A DNA stretch of 64,000 bases, taken from Formosa sp. Hel3_A1_48 (lineage in GTDB: Bacteria > Bacteroidota > Bacteroidia > Flavobacteriales > Flavobacteriaceae). A program made the translations under genes and the position numbers. Numbering within the stretch: position 1 is the stretch's first letter; each line of letters begins with the position of its first letter. The DNA lies in NCBI RefSeq assembly GCF_001735715.1, contig NZ_CP017259.1, positions 1,237,501 to 1,301,500 on the forward strand, in the 5' to 3' direction. Shown here in pieces: positions 62,716 through 64,000 of the stretch. The notes under the pieces are model-generated. The model was not told where the DNA came from. It ran no database searches and saw only the letters and a list, made by a program, of their open reading frames with translations.

Positions 62716-64000
62716 TTGGGCATTCTTAAAACTCTTTACAAACAAACGTTTATTTATGGGCTCGCTACTGTGGTCCCAAAAATGCTGAGCTTTCTTCTTG
62801 TGCGTTTACATACCGACAAAGCGGTGCTTGAAAATGTAGCCGACTATGGTGATGTCTCTCTTATCTTTGCCTATTTTGTTTTGTTTAACGTTCTTTTGGC
62901 TTATGGTATGGAAACGGCCTTTTTTCGTTTTTTGAATAGTGAACAAAAAAAGAAATCTGTACTAAGTACCTCGGCAATTTCGCTTGTGCTCACCTCTATA
63001 TTGGTTTTAGTTATTGGGTATTTTTTTAGAGACCAGGTTTCAAGGATTACTCATATTGATACCGATTACATTGTACTCGTCTTATGGATTTTGTTCTTTG
63101 ATGCGCTCGTAATTATTCCCTTTGCGTATTTAAGAGCTATGGGTAAGCCCATAAAATATACGGTATTAAAACTCCTTAATGTGGTTCTCAATTTGGGCTT
63201 AAACGTTGTCCTGCTGCTCTTCCTAAAATCTTGGGCTGAATCCTCTACATTTTGGACTACATTCTATCGTCCTAATTTCGAAGTGCATTATATATTTATT
63301 GCTAATTTAGTGGCCAGCGGAGTTACATTTCTGACCCTAATATCTTTTTACTTTAAATTAAATTATAACTTCGATGCTAAACTTTGGAAACAAATGTTGC
63401 GTTACGCTTTTCCAGTACTCATTGCCGGAATTGCTTTTTCCATCAATGAAACTTTTGACCGAATTTTACTTGAGCGCCTTCTTCCAGACAATTTAGCTAA
63501 AGATGCTATTGGAACCTATTCAGCATGCTACAAACTCGCTTTGTTTATGATGCTTTTTGCTACGGCCTATCGTTTGGGTATCGAGCCTTTCTTTTTCAGC
63601 AACGCCAAAACCAAAGACGCCAAAGCAAACTATGCGAAAATTTTAGAATTCTTTGTCATTTTTGGCGCTTTGATTTTATTAACTGTTGTGGTTTTTGTAG
63701 ATATTTTAAAGTTAATTCTTATTCCGAATGAAGCCTATTGGGAAGCCATGACTGTTGTTCCAATTTTGTTACTAGCCTATTTATTTTTAGGGGTTTACCA
63801 CAACCTTTCAGTATGGTACAAAATTACTGACCGTACCAAATTTGGCGCGTATATTTCTATTTTCGGAGCACTCATCACACTTTTGATTAATATCATATTT
63901 ATCCCAAAATTTGGATATATGGCCTCTGCAATAGCAACGCTTTTTGCTTATACTGCTATGGCTTTAACATCATATATTTTGGGTAAAAAATATTACTCTA
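62716..64000 (+). CDS. Oligosaccharide flippase family protein, C-terminus cut by window edge
   Basis: Polytopic membrane protein of the MOP/polysaccharide exporter superfamily; about 428 residues are visible and the frame runs off the right end. The N-terminus LYKQTFIYGLATVVPKMLSFLLV is typical. At least ten hydrophobic segments can be counted. The start is a TTG at 62716 (GILKTLYKQ follows), since no in-frame ATG keeps the first helix. The core genomic setting suggests a housekeeping lipid-linked glycan or cell-wall precursor flippase. Confidence 0.85.
   Translation, partial: MGILKTLYKQTFIYGLATVVPKMLSFLLVRLHTDKAVLENVADYGDVSLIFAYFVLFNVLLAYGMETAFFRFLNSEQKKKSVLSTSAISLVLTSILVLVIGYFFRDQVSRITHIDTDYIVLVLWILFFDALVIIPFAYLRAMGKPIKYTVLKLLNVVLNLGLNVVLLLFLKSWAESSTFWTTFYRPNFEVHYIFIANLVASGVTFLTLISFYFKLNYNFDAKLWKQMLRYAFPVLIAGIAFSINETFDRILLERLLPDNLAKDAIGTYSACYKLALFMMLFATAYRLGIEPFFFSNAKTKDAKANYAKILEFFVIFGALILLTVVVFVDILKLILIPNEAYWEAMTVVPILLLAYLFLGVYHNLSVWYKITDRTKFGAYISIFGALITLLINIIFIPKFGYMASAIATLFAYTAMALTSYILGKKYYS

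Noticed and set aside
1-64000. tRNA, rRNA, insertion sequence, integrase, CRISPR array or DnaA-box cluster
   Set aside because: None was recognised on reading both strands; a covariance-model scan for tRNAs would be needed to exclude them fully.

Overview
This 64 kb window is chromosomal DNA from a member of the Bacteroidota, most likely a marine-type Flavobacteriaceae. The evidence is low GC, TAnnTTTG-type -7 promoter boxes, almost no purine-rich ribosome binding sites, a SprE/PorW-type gliding and type IX secretion lipoprotein, and several families typical of the group (DUF4175, DUF4837, DUF4254, a bacterial GH3, and an ATP synthase operon lacking atpD and atpC). No tRNA, rRNA, transposase or CRISPR array was seen.

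Region by region. 1-7.8 kb, minus strand: an M1 aminopeptidase cut by the window edge, a subtilisin-like lipoprotein protease, a metallo-beta-lactamase-fold hydrolase, lepA and gltX. 7.9-14.5 kb: a giant DUF4175 membrane protein, ybeY, mnmG and a methyltransferase, with two identical perfect parS palindromes (11680 and 13600) placed at the promoters of mnmG and the methyltransferase. 14.6-24 kb: a pol III delta prime-like gene, pgk, a LysM lytic transglycosylase, a DUF4837 lipoprotein, tatA, an M23 peptidase, a GH3 protein and a DUF6909-like protein.

24-47.4 kb is one long co-directional surface-polysaccharide locus, with many stop/start overlaps. It runs from a Wzz-like protein through rmlC and rmlD to a nonulosonic (pseudaminic-type) acid pathway: pseB, pseC, an aldo/keto reductase, an N-formyltransferase-like gene, an SpsF/PseF-type cytidylyltransferase, a class III aminotransferase, a pseG-GNAT fusion and pseI. 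Next come a capsule-type transferase, a hexapeptide acyltransferase, three polymerase/ligase-like membrane proteins, a flippase, two beta-helix lipoprotein genes (one frameshifted and shortened), a GT4 glycosyltransferase, a UXS-type epimerase/decarboxylase and a WcaJ-like initiating sugar-phosphate transferase. The part from about 28.6 to 45 kb is visibly more AT-rich than its flanks and behaves like a variable strain-specific cassette. The implied product is a lipid-linked repeat-unit glycan containing a pseudaminic acid derivative that may carry a formyl group.

47.4-64 kb returns to core genes: purD, two small DUF membrane proteins on divergent promoters, DUF4254, a GT9 glycosyltransferase, a PaaE-like reductase, SprE/PorW, bactofilin, AtpZ-like and DUF6168-like proteins, and atpBEFHAG with a stem-loop between atpE and atpF. 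An outer-membrane-type protein with an apparent frameshift in its signal peptide follows, then a lipoprotein and the start of an oligosaccharide flippase cut by the right edge.

The points most worth following are the twin parS sites, the unusual nonulosonic acid gene set, the frameshifted lipoprotein whose frame is restored by losing one TTTC unit, and the divergent promoters inside a perfect inverted repeat at 48.97 kb.
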